This document shows positions 45,323 to 55,441 of a stretch of 64,000 nucleotides of DNA, in pieces. A program made the translations under genes and the position numbers. The notes below the pieces were generated by a model that was not told where the DNA came from, ran no database searches, and worked only from the letters and a program-made list of their open reading frames with translations. Source of the DNA: Streptomyces noursei ATCC 11455 (GTDB lineage: Bacteria > Actinomycetota > Actinomycetes > Streptomycetales > Streptomycetaceae); assembly GCF_001704275.1 (NCBI RefSeq), contig NZ_CP011533.1, positions 7,998,001 to 8,062,000 of the forward strand. The letters run 5' to 3'. The stretch's first letter is position 1. Each line of letters begins with the position of its first letter.

Positions 45323-46117
45323 CTACAGCCGCCGGTTGTCCAGCACCGCCACGGCCCGCCGCACCCGCTCGGCCTCCGCCGGGTCCACCTCGTCCACCAG
45401 TAGCCCGGGCGCACCGCCCAGCCGCGCCCGCACCGCGCCGTCCGGGCCGATCAGCGCGCTGTGCCCCACCCCGGTGGGCGCCTTGGTGGGCGCCTCCGGA
45501 TCGGCGCCCTGGTCCGGCGCGGCCTGGTCCACCGCCGCCAGCCACACCGTCGCGTCCAGCGCCCGGGCCCGCACCAGCAGGTCCCACTGCTCCCGCTTGC
45601 CCGGCCCCGCGCCCCAGGACGCGGGCAGCACGGACACCGTCGCGCCGGCGTCCGCATGCGCCCGGAACAACTCAGGGAACCGCAGGTCGTAGCAGGTCGC
45701 CAGGCCCACCCGGACGCCGTCCACGTCGATCGTCACCACCCGCTCGCCCGCCGCGACGGTGTCCGACTCGCGGAAACCGAAGGCGTCATAGAGGTGGATC
45801 TTGTCGTAGGACTCCTCGACGCCGGGCCCGGTGGCCAGCAGCGTATTGGCCACCCGGCCGTCCGGTGCCGGGGTGAACATCCCGGCCACCACCGTCACCC
45901 CGGTCTCCCGGGCCACCGCCCGCACCCCCTCCGCCCACGGCCCGTCCAGCGGCTCGGCCACCGCGCCGAGCGGCACCCCGAAACGCACCATCGCCGCCTC
46001 GGGCAGCACCGCCAGCCGCGCGCCCTCGGCGGCGGCCCGGCGCACCAGGTCCGCGACCAGCGCGAGATTCTCCTTCGGCTCGGTCGACGAGGTCATCTGG
46101 CACAGCGCGATCCGCAT
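45323..46117 (-). CDS. Carbon-nitrogen hydrolase (nitrilase superfamily)
   Basis: A 264-residue amidase of the nitrilase superfamily. The Glu-Lys-Cys triad is in VLPEAAMV, SYDKIHLYDAFG and ATCYDLRFPELF. The size, HLYDAFG and YDLRFPELFR place it with the Nit2/omega-amidase-like branch, which deamidates small amides. GGAGAG lies about 6 bases before the ATG. Nearby asparaginase and aspartase genes suggest nitrogen salvage, but a terminator upstream separates it from that operon. Confidence 0.87.
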   Translation of the reverse strand: MRIALCQMTSSTEPKENLALVADLVRRAAAEGARLAVLPEAAMVRFGVPLGAVAEPLDGPWAEGVRAVARETGVTVVAGMFTPAPDGRVANTLLATGPGVEESYDKIHLYDAFGFRESDTVAAGERVVTIDVDGVRVGLATCYDLRFPELFRAHADAGATVSVLPASWGAGPGKREQWDLLVRARALDATVWLAAVDQAAPDQGADPEAPTKAPTGVGHSALIGPDGAVRARLGGAPGLLVDEVDPAEAERVRRAVAVLDNRRL

Positions 46118-46218
46118 CGGAGCTCTCTCCTGTCGTAGCCGGTCCCGCGGCCCGTGCGGGCCGCCCTGCCCTGGACGGTACGCGGTGCCGCCCCGTGCCA
46201 CACCTCCCTTCCGGAATG

Positions 46219-46259
46219 GCCGGGGCCCGGCCCGCGGCGGACGCGGACCGGGCCCCGGC
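46219..46259 (-). terminator. Hairpin terminator after aspA
   Basis: GCCGGGGCCCGG and CCGGGCCCCGGC, 12-base arms with a 17-base loop, 44 bases past the aspA stop. Confidence 0.65.
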
Positions 46260-46302
46260 GGAGCGCACGGCGCGGCGCACGACCGCCCGCGCCGCGGCCG
46301 GA

Positions 46303-47712
<1,410 letters not shown>

Positions 47713-47762
47713 GACGGGCGGTTCCTTCGTGCGAGGGGTCGAGTCGAGGGGGAGGGGGCGGG

Positions 47763-48839
47763 TCACCCGGCGGGCTGCCGGGGGCGGTCGCGGTCGGGGC
47801 GGTCGGCCGGCGCGTCGATCGCCCGCAGGTGGCCGACCTCCGCGCCGCCGCCCAGCACCGGTGCGGTGGCGAAGGGCGCGAGCACGTCGGGGTCGATGCC
47901 GCAGCGGGCCAGCGCCGCGGCCGTCACCGGCATCCGGGCGCGGTCCGCGCCGTCGGCGATCTTCACGCCGACCGCCCGGCCGTCCGGCAACGCCGCGATC
48001 TGCACGCCCTCGAAGCCGTCCTTGGCCAGCAGTCCGGGCAGCGCGCCGACCAGCCGGGCGACGTCGCGCCCGCGGCCGGAGACCAGCTCCGGGTGGGTGC
48101 GCATGGCGTCCGCGACCCGGCCCTCGTCGGTGTCCGGGGCGGCGGTCGCCAGCCGGGCCGCGGCCCGGGTCAGCCCGAGCAACGAGACCGCGAACAGCGG
48201 TGCGCCGCAGCCGTCGACGGTGATGTGGGCGATGCCCTGGCCGGTGAGCTCCGCGACGGTGGCGGCCAGCTCCCGCTGGAGCGGATGCCCGGCGTCGAGA
48301 TAGCGCTCCAGCGGCCAGCCCCGGGCGCGCGCGGTCAGCAGCATGGCGGCGTGCTTGCCGGAGCAGTTCTGGGCGAGCCGGCCGGGGCCCAGTCCGCGGC
48401 CCAGCCAGGCGTGCCGCTCGGCGGTCCCGTAGGGGAGGTCGGGGACGTTGCCGAGGTCGTCCTCGGTCAGTCCGCCGTGCCGCAGGATGCGCCGGGCGGT
48501 CGCCAGATGGCGCTCGTCACCGGAGTGGCTGGCCGCGACCAGCGCCAGCGCCGCCTCGTCCAGCGGCGGCAGCCCGGCCCGCAGCAGGCCGACCGCCTGG
48601 AGCGGCTTGAGCGCCGAGCGGGGGTAGAACGCGGCCTCGGCGTCGCCCAGTTGGTACGCCACGGTCCCGTCCGCCGCCAGCACCACCACCGAACCGTGGT
48701 GGACGCCCTCGACGATGCCGCCGCGGACGAGTTCGGCGACGGGCACATGGCGCGGCGTGCGGACGGGCGGGGGAGCGTCCGTGGCCCCGTCCCGTGCGGT
48801 CGCGGTCGGAACCGCTGCTCGTATCGGTGACGCGCTCAC
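47763..48839 (-). CDS. Asparaginase (Rhizobium-type, AnsA-like)
   Basis: A 358-residue asparaginase of the non-classical family typified by Rhizobium etli AnsA. The active-site segments FYPRSALKPLQAVGLL, ASHSGDERHL and NCSGKHAAML carry the Ser/Lys residues, and VDGCGAPLFAVSLLGL is a later conserved part. It lacks the TTGGTIA motif of E. coli-type asparaginases. The GTG overlaps the stop of the GntR gene (GTGA); GGGGAGGG precedes it. Confidence 0.87.
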   Translation of the reverse strand: MSASPIRAAVPTATARDGATDAPPPVRTPRHVPVAELVRGGIVEGVHHGSVVVLAADGTVAYQLGDAEAAFYPRSALKPLQAVGLLRAGLPPLDEAALALVAASHSGDERHLATARRILRHGGLTEDDLGNVPDLPYGTAERHAWLGRGLGPGRLAQNCSGKHAAMLLTARARGWPLERYLDAGHPLQRELAATVAELTGQGIAHITVDGCGAPLFAVSLLGLTRAAARLATAAPDTDEGRVADAMRTHPELVSGRGRDVARLVGALPGLLAKDGFEGVQIAALPDGRAVGVKIADGADRARMPVTAAALARCGIDPDVLAPFATAPVLGGGAEVGHLRAIDAPADRPDRDRPRQPAG

Positions 48840-49597
48840 CGACCCTCCCCGTCCTCGCTGCCGTCGGCGTCGGCGGCCGGGCGGTGCGCCGTCCGCACGA
48901 TGGTGGACAGCGTCGACTCGACCCGTGCGAGATGGTGCTTCATCGCCTCGACGGCGTCGTGCTCGGACCGGTCCACGAGGGCCTCCACGATCGCCCGGTG
49001 CTCCCGGTTGGCCTGCTCGCGTCGCCCGCCGACGTCGTTCAGGAACGCCGACTGGCGGGCCAGGGCGTCCCGGATCTCCTCGATCACCCGGCGGAAGACC
49101 GGGTTCCGGGCGGCCTGGGCGACCGCCAGGTGGAACAACGTGTCCATGGCGACCCAGGCCGTGGTGTCGGTCTCCCGCTCCATCCGCTCCAGCAGATGCG
49201 TCAGGTGGTCGAGGTCCTCCGGTGTCCGCCGCACCGCGGCGTACCCGGCGACCGGGACCTCGACGTGCCGGCGGACCTCCAGCAGGTCGCTGGCCGCGTA
49301 GTCGCCGAAGGTCGGGTCCGGCACCGCGCCGTTCGAGACGACGAAGGTGCCCTTGCCCGTGCGGGAGACCGTGAGGCCCATCGTCTGGAGCGCGCGCAGC
49401 GCCTCACGGAGCACCGGCCGGCTGACTTCGAGGCGGCGGCACAGCTCGGCCTCGGAGGGGAGCTTGTCCCCGACGGCGTACTCGCCCCGCTCGATGGCGT
49501 CGCGCAGATGGCTCAGGACGGCCTCCATCGCGCTCACGCGGCGCGGTACGGGGGCGGTGGGCAGGACACCAGCTGTCTGGCTGTCTGACAGGTTCAC
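48836..49597 (-). CDS. FadR-type GntR transcriptional regulator
   Basis: A 253-residue regulator. The N-terminal winged helix reads VGDKLPSEAELCRRLEVSRPVLREALRALQTMGLTV (about 40-80), and the all-helical FCD effector domain follows with metal-site residues in HLAVAQAARNP and EHRAIVEAL. The GTG giving VNLSDSQTAG is my preferred start; a GTG at 49537 is possible. The gene is first in the asparaginase-aspartase operon and overlaps the asparaginase start, so it probably senses Asn, Asp or a related acid. CTGTCTGACAG at 49581-49591 is a perfect palindrome near its start. Confidence 0.85.
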   Translation of the reverse strand: MNLSDSQTAGVLPTAPVPRRVSAMEAVLSHLRDAIERGEYAVGDKLPSEAELCRRLEVSRPVLREALRALQTMGLTVSRTGKGTFVVSNGAVPDPTFGDYAASDLLEVRRHVEVPVAGYAAVRRTPEDLDHLTHLLERMERETDTTAWVAMDTLFHLAVAQAARNPVFRRVIEEIRDALARQSAFLNDVGGRREQANREHRAIVEALVDRSEHDAVEAMKHHLARVESTLSTIVRTAHRPAADADGSEDGEGR

Positions 49598-49843
49598 CCC
49601 TGGATCGTCGGTCGGGGACGGGGGAGCTGTCAAGGGAGCGGCGGTCGGGGGTTCGCCCCGAGCGGGCGGAGCGTTCCGGCCGCCCGTCCGCCGATTCCTT
49701 GATCGTTCTCCAACTCCCCATCGCGCTGGGCGAGTTGGAGCGATCGTCGCGCCTTCGGGGTCCCCGGAGGGCACCCCCTGAAGGGGCGAATCGGCGTGGG
49801 GTTAGCATATGAGCACCGCCTAGCTCGATCGAGAGATAAGCCT

Positions 49844-51289
49844 GTGACTGTCAACGACGACTCGTTCACCAACTGGAAGAACCGCGAGGAGATCGCGGAG
49901 TCGATGATCCCGATCATCGGGAAGCTGCACCGGGAGCGTGACGTCACCGTCCTGCTCCACAGCCGCTCCTTGGTGAACAAGTCGGTGGTCAGCATCCTCA
50001 AGACCCACCGGTTCGCCCGACAGATCGCCGGCGAGGAGCTCTCGGTCACCGAGACGCTGCCCTTCCTCCAGGCGCTCGCCACCCTCGACCTCGGGCCGTC
50101 GCAGATCGACATCGGCATGCTCGCCGCGACGTACCGGACCGACGACCGCGGTCTGTCGGTGGCGGACTTCACCGCCGAGGCCGTCGCCGGTGCCACGGGC
50201 GCCAACAAGATCGAGTGCCGTCAGGGGCGCGACGTCGTCCTCTACGGCTTCGGCCGCATCGGCCGCCTCGTCGCCCGCCTCCTCATAGAGAAGACCGGCT
50301 CCGGCAACGGTCTGCGGCTGCGGGCGATCGTCGTGCGCCAGGGCGGCGAGCAGGACATCGTCAAGCGCGCCTCGCTGCTGCGCCGCGACTCCATCCACGG
50401 CCAGTTCCAGGGCACGATCACCGTCGACGAGGCGAACAGCACGATCATCGCCAACGGCAACCCGATCAAGGTGATCTACGCCAACGACCCGTCGGAGATC
50501 GACTACACGGAGTACGGCGTCAAGGACGCCATCCTGATCGACAACACCGGCAAGTGGCGCGACCGCGAGGGCCTCTCGAAGCACCTCCGCCCCGGCGTCG
50601 ACAAGGTGGTCCTGACCGCCCCGGGCAAGGGCGACGTGCCCAACATCGTGCACGGCGTCAACCACGACATGATCAAGCCGGACGAGCAGATCCTGTCCTG
50701 CGCCTCCTGCACCACCAACGCGATCGTCCCGCCGCTGAAGGCGATGGAGGACGAGTACGGCGTGCTGCGCGGCCACGTGGAGACCGTCCACTCGTTCACC
50801 AACGACCAGAACCTGCTGGACAATTACCACAAGTCCGACCGTCGTGGCCGTTCCGCGCCGCTCAACATGGTGATCACCGAGACCGGTGCCGCCTCCGCGG
50901 TGGCCAAGGCGCTGCCCGACCTCAAGGCGAAGATCACCGGCAGCTCGATCCGCGTCCCCGTGCCGGACGTCTCGATCGCCATCCTCAACCTCCAGCTGGC
51001 CCGCGAGACCAGCCGCGAGGAGGTCCTGGACTACCTGCGCGACGTGTCGCTGACCTCGCCGCTCAAGCGCCAGATCGACTTCACCAGCGCCCCCGACGCG
51101 GTCTCCAACGACTTCATCGGCTCGCGCCACGCCTCGATCGTCGACGCCGGTGCCACCAAGGTCGAGGGCGACAACGCCATCCTCTACCTCTGGTACGACA
51201 ACGAGTTCGGCTACTCCTGCCAGGTCATCCGCGTCGTCCAGTACGTCTCCGGGGTGGAGTACCCGACCTACCCGGCCCCGTCGGCCTGA
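49844..51289 (+). CDS. gap: Glyceraldehyde-3-phosphate dehydrogenase, long form
   Basis: A 481-residue GAPDH. About 130 residues precede the NAD-binding loop VVLYGFGRIGRL (about 134-145); the catalytic Cys is in ASCTTNAI (about residue 289). The C-terminal WYDNEFGYSCQVIRVVQY is canonical. Ordinary GAPDH is about 335 residues, so the N-terminal extension (beginning VTVNDDSFTNWKNREEIAES) is extra; similar long forms exist in actinobacteria. It stands alone, not in a gap-pgk-tpi cluster. GAGAGA is about 9 bases before the GTG, and a strong terminator follows. Confidence 0.9.
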   Translation: MTVNDDSFTNWKNREEIAESMIPIIGKLHRERDVTVLLHSRSLVNKSVVSILKTHRFARQIAGEELSVTETLPFLQALATLDLGPSQIDIGMLAATYRTDDRGLSVADFTAEAVAGATGANKIECRQGRDVVLYGFGRIGRLVARLLIEKTGSGNGLRLRAIVVRQGGEQDIVKRASLLRRDSIHGQFQGTITVDEANSTIIANGNPIKVIYANDPSEIDYTEYGVKDAILIDNTGKWRDREGLSKHLRPGVDKVVLTAPGKGDVPNIVHGVNHDMIKPDEQILSCASCTTNAIVPPLKAMEDEYGVLRGHVETVHSFTNDQNLLDNYHKSDRRGRSAPLNMVITETGAASAVAKALPDLKAKITGSSIRVPVPDVSIAILNLQLARETSREEVLDYLRDVSLTSPLKRQIDFTSAPDAVSNDFIGSRHASIVDAGATKVEGDNAILYLWYDNEFGYSCQVIRVVQYVSGVEYPTYPAPSA

Positions 51290-51309
51290 TCGCCTGATCT
51301 CCTGACCCC

Positions 51310-51349
51310 GAAGCGGCCTGCCCGGGCCCCGTCCAGGGCAGGCCGCTTC
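51310..51349. terminator. Bidirectional hairpin terminator
   Basis: GAAGCGGCCTGCCC and GGGCAGGCCGCTTC, perfect 14-base arms, 12-base loop, between the convergent gap and SDR genes. Confidence 0.8.
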
Positions 51350-51386
51350 GCGTCGACCCGGCCACCGGTGCGGCCCGTTGGGGCCG

Positions 51387-52337
51387 TCAGAACGCGTGCG
51401 TGCCGGTGAGTTCCGCCGACAGGTCCCAGAGCCGGGCGGCGGCGTCGGGGTCCCGGGCCCAGGGCTTGACCCCGCCGACGAGCATGTCCTCGGTGGTGGC
51501 CGGTTCCGCGAGGTCGCAGTCCTGGCAGTAGGCGCCGCCGCGCCCGTCGAGGAGGGGCGAGGTCGCGGCCCAGACGGCGGTCGCGGCGCCCTGCTCCGGC
51601 GTCTTGAAGCCCTCCGCCGGCCGGCCGTCGGCCGCCACCCAGCCCAGCCCCGCCCAGTCCTCGCGCGGGACATGGCGCTGCAGCGGCGTGAGGATGCTGC
51701 CGGGGTGGACGGCGAAGGCGTGCAGGCCGCTCGCGGCGCCGAGCCGGTCGAGGTGCACGGCGAACAGCGCGTTGGCGGTCTTGGACTGGGCGTAGGCCAG
51801 CCAACGGTCGTAACCGGTCCGGAAGTGGATGTCGTCCCACCGGATGTCGGAGAGGAAGTGGCCGGACGAGGCCACCGCCACCACCCGGGCGCCGGGCGCG
51901 AGGCCCGGGCGGAGTCGGTTGACGAGCGCGTGGTGACCGAGGTGGTTGACCGCGAAGTGCGCCTCCCAACCGGGCCCGACACGAGTCTCCGGGCAGGCCA
52001 TGATGCCCGCGTTGGCGAGGACGACGTCAAGGGTGCGCCCGGCGTCGAGGAGGTGCTCGGCGAAGATCCGGACGCTCTCCAGGTCGGCCAGGTCGAGCGG
52101 GAGCACCTCCACGCCGGGCATGTCCCGTACGGCCTCCCGGGCGGTGGCCGTCCGCCGCGCCGGGACGATGACGCGGGCCCCGGCGCCGGCCAGGGCGCGC
52201 GTCGCCGCCAGGCCGAGTCCCGAATATCCGCCGGTGACAAGCGCGGTGGTGCCGGTCAGGTCGATCCCGACGAGGACGTCGTCGGCCGTGCTGTGCGCAC
52301 CGAATCCGGTGCCGATCTTCTGCTGCTCGGTGATCAT
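51387..52337 (-). CDS. Short-chain dehydrogenase/reductase, MerR-linked
   Basis: A 316-residue SDR oxidoreductase with cofactor loop TGGYSGLGLAATRAL (about 35-49), the NAG motif in LANAGIMA and catalytic YAQSK. The N-terminal ITEQQKIGTGFGAHSTADD is a family feature of SDRs paired with MerR regulators in actinobacteria. It diverges from a MerR gene with a 52-base gap that contains a 19-base-spaced promoter, so induction by a MerR ligand is likely. The substrate is unknown. Confidence 0.88.
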   Translation of the reverse strand: MITEQQKIGTGFGAHSTADDVLVGIDLTGTTALVTGGYSGLGLAATRALAGAGARVIVPARRTATAREAVRDMPGVEVLPLDLADLESVRIFAEHLLDAGRTLDVVLANAGIMACPETRVGPGWEAHFAVNHLGHHALVNRLRPGLAPGARVVAVASSGHFLSDIRWDDIHFRTGYDRWLAYAQSKTANALFAVHLDRLGAASGLHAFAVHPGSILTPLQRHVPREDWAGLGWVAADGRPAEGFKTPEQGAATAVWAATSPLLDGRGGAYCQDCDLAEPATTEDMLVGGVKPWARDPDAAARLWDLSAELTGTHAF

Positions 52338-52344
52338 GCGGACG

Positions 52345-52375
52345 ACGCTAGAAGCTGGAGTGCGCGCTAGGTCAA
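52345..52375 (-). promoter_or_regulatory. MerR-type promoter with 19-base spacer
   Basis: Reading the reverse strand, TTGACC (52375-52370) and TAGCGT (52350-52345) are 19 bases apart. The over-long spacer with a partial dyad CTGGAG...CTAGG is the hallmark of MerR-activated promoters. It points toward the SDR gene. Confidence 0.6.
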
Positions 52376-52389
52376 GGTACGGTGCGGGG

Positions 52390-52836
52390 ATGAGCGAGCG
52401 CACCACCGGACTGTCCATAGGCAAGGTCTCCGAGGCGACCGGCATGAGCGTGCACGCGCTGCGGTTCTTCGAGCGGGAAGGACTGTTCCTGCGGGAGATC
52501 CCGAGGTCCGGGGGCGGACAGCGGGTCTATGCCCAGTCGGACGTGGACTGGCTGGCGCTCTGCGACCGGCTGCGCGCCTCGGGCATGCCGATCGCCACGA
52601 TCCGGGAGTTCGCCGCTCTCGTCCGCTCCGGTCCGGGCAACGAGCCCGAACGGCTCGCGTTGCTGCGGGAACACGAGCGGGACGTGCAGGCCAGGATCGC
52701 CGAGCTCCAGGCGTGCCTGGCGGTCGTCCACACCAAGGTCGTCACCTACGAGGAGCACCTGCGCGACGGCACGGCCGCCGGACTGTGGTCGCCCATGCCC
52801 GCGGACGCGACCCCCGGCGGCTCCCGGCGGGACTGA
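52390..52836 (+). CDS. MerR-family transcriptional regulator
   Basis: A 148-residue MerR regulator. The DNA-binding region SIGKVSEATGMSVHALRFFEREGL and VYAQSDVDWLALCDRLRASGMPI are standard; a dimerisation coiled coil (RLALLREHERDVQARIAELQ) follows. The short C-terminal region lacks metal-binding cysteines, so the ligand is probably an organic compound. It regulates the divergent SDR gene and perhaps itself. Confidence 0.9.
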   Translation: MSERTTGLSIGKVSEATGMSVHALRFFEREGLFLREIPRSGGGQRVYAQSDVDWLALCDRLRASGMPIATIREFAALVRSGPGNEPERLALLREHERDVQARIAELQACLAVVHTKVVTYEEHLRDGTAAGLWSPMPADATPGGSRRD

Positions 52837-53082
52837 ACGGCCCGCGCCGGGGAGCGCTCCCCGGCGTGTTTCCGCCGGATCCGCCCCGCGAACGCGCGTG
52901 CGGTCCGTTCGAGGTGGTCGTCGTGTTCGCCCGACCACATGCCGCCCGCCGTGTTCAACTTCCGCCCGAGAACGCCCGGTTCGGGATGTCCGGGACGTGG
53001 AGGGGGGAGGCGGGCGCGGCGCCGGACGGGGGCATCGGGGTGATCGTCCGCCTTGGGAGAATGTGCTGAAAACCGTCTCGCC

Positions 53083-54723
53083 ATGATGGTGTCAGGCGGT
53101 GACGATGCGACAGTGAATCGTGATCGTCGAGCCACGAACCGTCGCCGGGTTCTCCGGACCGGTCTGGCCACCCTCAGCATGTTGTCGTTGCTCCCCGCGG
53201 TGCCCGCCGCCGCGCAGATACCCAACTCACCGACTCCCAAGTCGAGTTCCGCCCGTCCGCTCGGCGCCGCCGAGGCCCGTACCGCCGCGTACCTGGAGTC
53301 CGTCCGCCAGGACCCGGGACGGCTGCGCGACTTCTTCCGGCAGCTGCCGAAGGGCGGTGACCTGCACAACCACCTCTCCGGCGCGATACCGACCGAGTAT
53401 CTGATCACGCTCGCCGCCGAGGACGGGCTGTGCATAGAAGAGAAGACGATGACGGCGGTCACGGCGCCGTGCGGACCGGGGAAGCGACCGGCCGCCGACG
53501 CCCGGACCGACCGGGCGTTCCATGACGCGGTGCTGCGCGCCTGGTCCATGGAGGACTTCCCGTCGGGCCAGTCGGGGCACGACCACTTCTTCGACACGTT
53601 CGGCAAGTTCGGCGAGGTGACCTGGCGCCACCGCGGCAAGTTGCTGGCGAAGGTCGCCGACGGCATCGCCGCGCAGCACCAGTTCTACCTGGAGACGCTG
53701 GTCACTCCCGCCTCCGAGGAGACCAAGAAGGTCGCCGACGCGGTCGGCTGGGTCGACGACTTCGCCGCCATGCACCGGTCCCTGGTCGCCGAAGGCAAGT
53801 TGGACCGCCTGGTGGCCACCGCCCGCAAGGAGGCGGACGACGCGGATGCCGAGTTCCGCGCGACCTCGCGCTGCGGCACGGCGCACGCCGCTCCCGGATG
53901 CCGTCTGACGGTGCGGTGGAACTCCCAGGTGTCCCGGGGCAGCAGCCCCGAGCGGGTCTTCGCGCAGATGGAAGTCGGCATGCGGCTGGCCGAGCGGGAC
54001 TCACGGTTCACCGCGGTCAACCTCGTCCAGCCCGAGGACGGGAAGAACGCCCTGCGCGACTACTCCCTCCAGATGCGGATGCTCGCCTATCTCCACCGGG
54101 TCTATCCGCGCGCCCACATCACCCTGCACGCCGGTGAGTTGTGGCCCGGCCTGGTCAAGCCGGAGGACCTGAAGTTCCACATCAATGAGGCGGTGAACGT
54201 CGCCCAGGCCGAACGCATCGGCCACGGCGTCGACCTCGTCCACGAGGACGACTGGCGGCGACTCGCGCGCACCATGGCCGCCCGCCAGGTGGCCGTCGAG
54301 GTCCCCTTCAGCAGCAACGCCCAGATCCTCGGGGTGAAGGGCGCCGAACACCCCTTCTCGACCTACCGGGCGTACGGGGTGCCGATCGTGCTCGCCACCG
54401 ACGATCCCGGTGTCTCCCGGATCGACATCACCCACGAGTACCAGTACGCCGCCACGACGTACGACCTCGGCTACGGCGAGCTGAAGGACCTGGCCCGCGC
54501 CTCCCTGCAGTACTCCTTCCTCCCCGGTCGCAGCCTGTGGCAGGGCAACCCGACGCGGAACGGCTACCACCCGGTCGCGGCCTGTCGCGGTCAGCTCCCC
54601 GGCGACGGAACCCCCGGTCTCGCCTGCCGACACCTGCTCGCGTCCAGCCCCAAGGCGGCCGTCGAGTGGCGGCAGGAGACCGCCTTCGCCTCCTTCGAGC
54701 GGCACTTCGCCACGCGCCGCTGA
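53083..54723 (+). CDS. Secreted adenosine-deaminase-family protein
   Basis: A 546-residue exported amidohydrolase. A long signal region RRRVLRTGLATLSMLSLLPAVPAAAQ (with an RR pair) ends near AAAQ. The deaminase domain carries the HxH metal motif in GDLHNHLSGA, LHAGELW, IGHGVDLVHEDD, EVPFSSNAQIL and LATDDPGVSR, the last with the metal Asp. The insertions and exported location resemble adenosine-deaminase growth-factor (ADGF) proteins. It would deaminate extracellular adenosine. The start is uncertain: ATG at 53083 lacks a ribosome site, and GTG at 53113 (MNRDRRAT) is an alternative. Confidence 0.87.
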   Translation: MMVSGGDDATVNRDRRATNRRRVLRTGLATLSMLSLLPAVPAAAQIPNSPTPKSSSARPLGAAEARTAAYLESVRQDPGRLRDFFRQLPKGGDLHNHLSGAIPTEYLITLAAEDGLCIEEKTMTAVTAPCGPGKRPAADARTDRAFHDAVLRAWSMEDFPSGQSGHDHFFDTFGKFGEVTWRHRGKLLAKVADGIAAQHQFYLETLVTPASEETKKVADAVGWVDDFAAMHRSLVAEGKLDRLVATARKEADDADAEFRATSRCGTAHAAPGCRLTVRWNSQVSRGSSPERVFAQMEVGMRLAERDSRFTAVNLVQPEDGKNALRDYSLQMRMLAYLHRVYPRAHITLHAGELWPGLVKPEDLKFHINEAVNVAQAERIGHGVDLVHEDDWRRLARTMAARQVAVEVPFSSNAQILGVKGAEHPFSTYRAYGVPIVLATDDPGVSRIDITHEYQYAATTYDLGYGELKDLARASLQYSFLPGRSLWQGNPTRNGYHPVAACRGQLPGDGTPGLACRHLLASSPKAAVEWRQETAFASFERHFATRR

Positions 54724-54758
54724 GCGGTGCCCCGTCCCGGGCCGGGCGCTCGCGGAAG

Positions 54759-54790
54759 AGGTCCCTCTTCCCATCGGGAGAGGGACCTTT
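54759..54790 (+). terminator. Intrinsic terminator after adenosine deaminase-like gene
   Basis: AGGTCCCTCT and AGAGGGACCT, 10-base arms with inner TCCC/GGG pairing and a following TT, 35 bases past the stop. Confidence 0.8.
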
Positions 54791-54803
54791 CGCGTGGTCG
54801 TGG

Positions 54804-55427
54804 CTAGGGCCCGACCACCGGGCCCGCGTCGGGCGCCGTCGCGCCGGAGGGTTCCGCGCGGAAGTCCAGCATGTAGAAGACCTTGTCCCAGCGGCGCTCG
54901 CCGATGGCGACGAAGCCGGGCAGGCGCCCGTACTCGCGGAAGCCCAGTGACCGGTACAGCCGCAGGGCGTGCGTGTTGTCGGCGCGGGCGTCCAGGGTGA
55001 GGACCTCGATGCCGGCCGCGCGGGCGTCGGCGATCAGGGCGGTGGTCAGCGTCCGGCCGGTGCCGCGGCGGTGGGCGGTGGCGGCCACCGCGAGCTTCTC
55101 CAGATCGGCGTGCGGGCGGTTGGTCGGGCGGGTGTGGCGCAGCCAGTAGCCCAGGCCGATCAGGGTGTGCCCGACGTATGCGGCGCGCAGGGCCCCGTCG
55201 CCGGACGTGGCGGCGGCCAGAACCCGTTCGACCAGCTCGGCCACCTCGTCCCGGTCCGGCGGATCGACCCAGCCGAGCGCCGCGCCGGCGCCGACCAGGT
55301 CGGCGAGTATCCGGTGCGTCGACCCGGCGAATTCCGCGGCCAGTTCGGGGTCGGCCAGCACGCCGTGGGCGTCCAGGACGACGGGCTCGGGGCCGTCGTC
55401 AGGCTCGTTGATCGTGGAGTGTCGCAT
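54804..55427 (-). CDS. GNAT-family N-acetyltransferase, upstream region interrupted by IS
   Basis: A 207-residue acetyltransferase. The acetyl-CoA loop RRGTGRTLTTALI is at about 138-150 and ADNTHALRLYRSLGFREYGR follows. The ATG giving MRHSTINEPD has no good ribosome site, and only about 14 bases separate it from the insertion sequence, so its original promoter and perhaps leader have been displaced. The acceptor substrate is unknown. Confidence 0.82.
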   Translation of the reverse strand: MRHSTINEPDDGPEPVVLDAHGVLADPELAAEFAGSTHRILADLVGAGAALGWVDPPDRDEVAELVERVLAAATSGDGALRAAYVGHTLIGLGYWLRHTRPTNRPHADLEKLAVAATAHRRGTGRTLTTALIADARAAGIEVLTLDARADNTHALRLYRSLGFREYGRLPGFVAIGERRWDKVFYMLDFRAEPSGATAPDAGPVVGP

Positions 55428-55441
55428 GGGGCGCAGCCTAG

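Noticed and set aside
49820..52240. 806-codon reverse frame antisense to GAPDH
   Set aside because: Overlaps the well-supported gap and SDR genes with no domain of its own.
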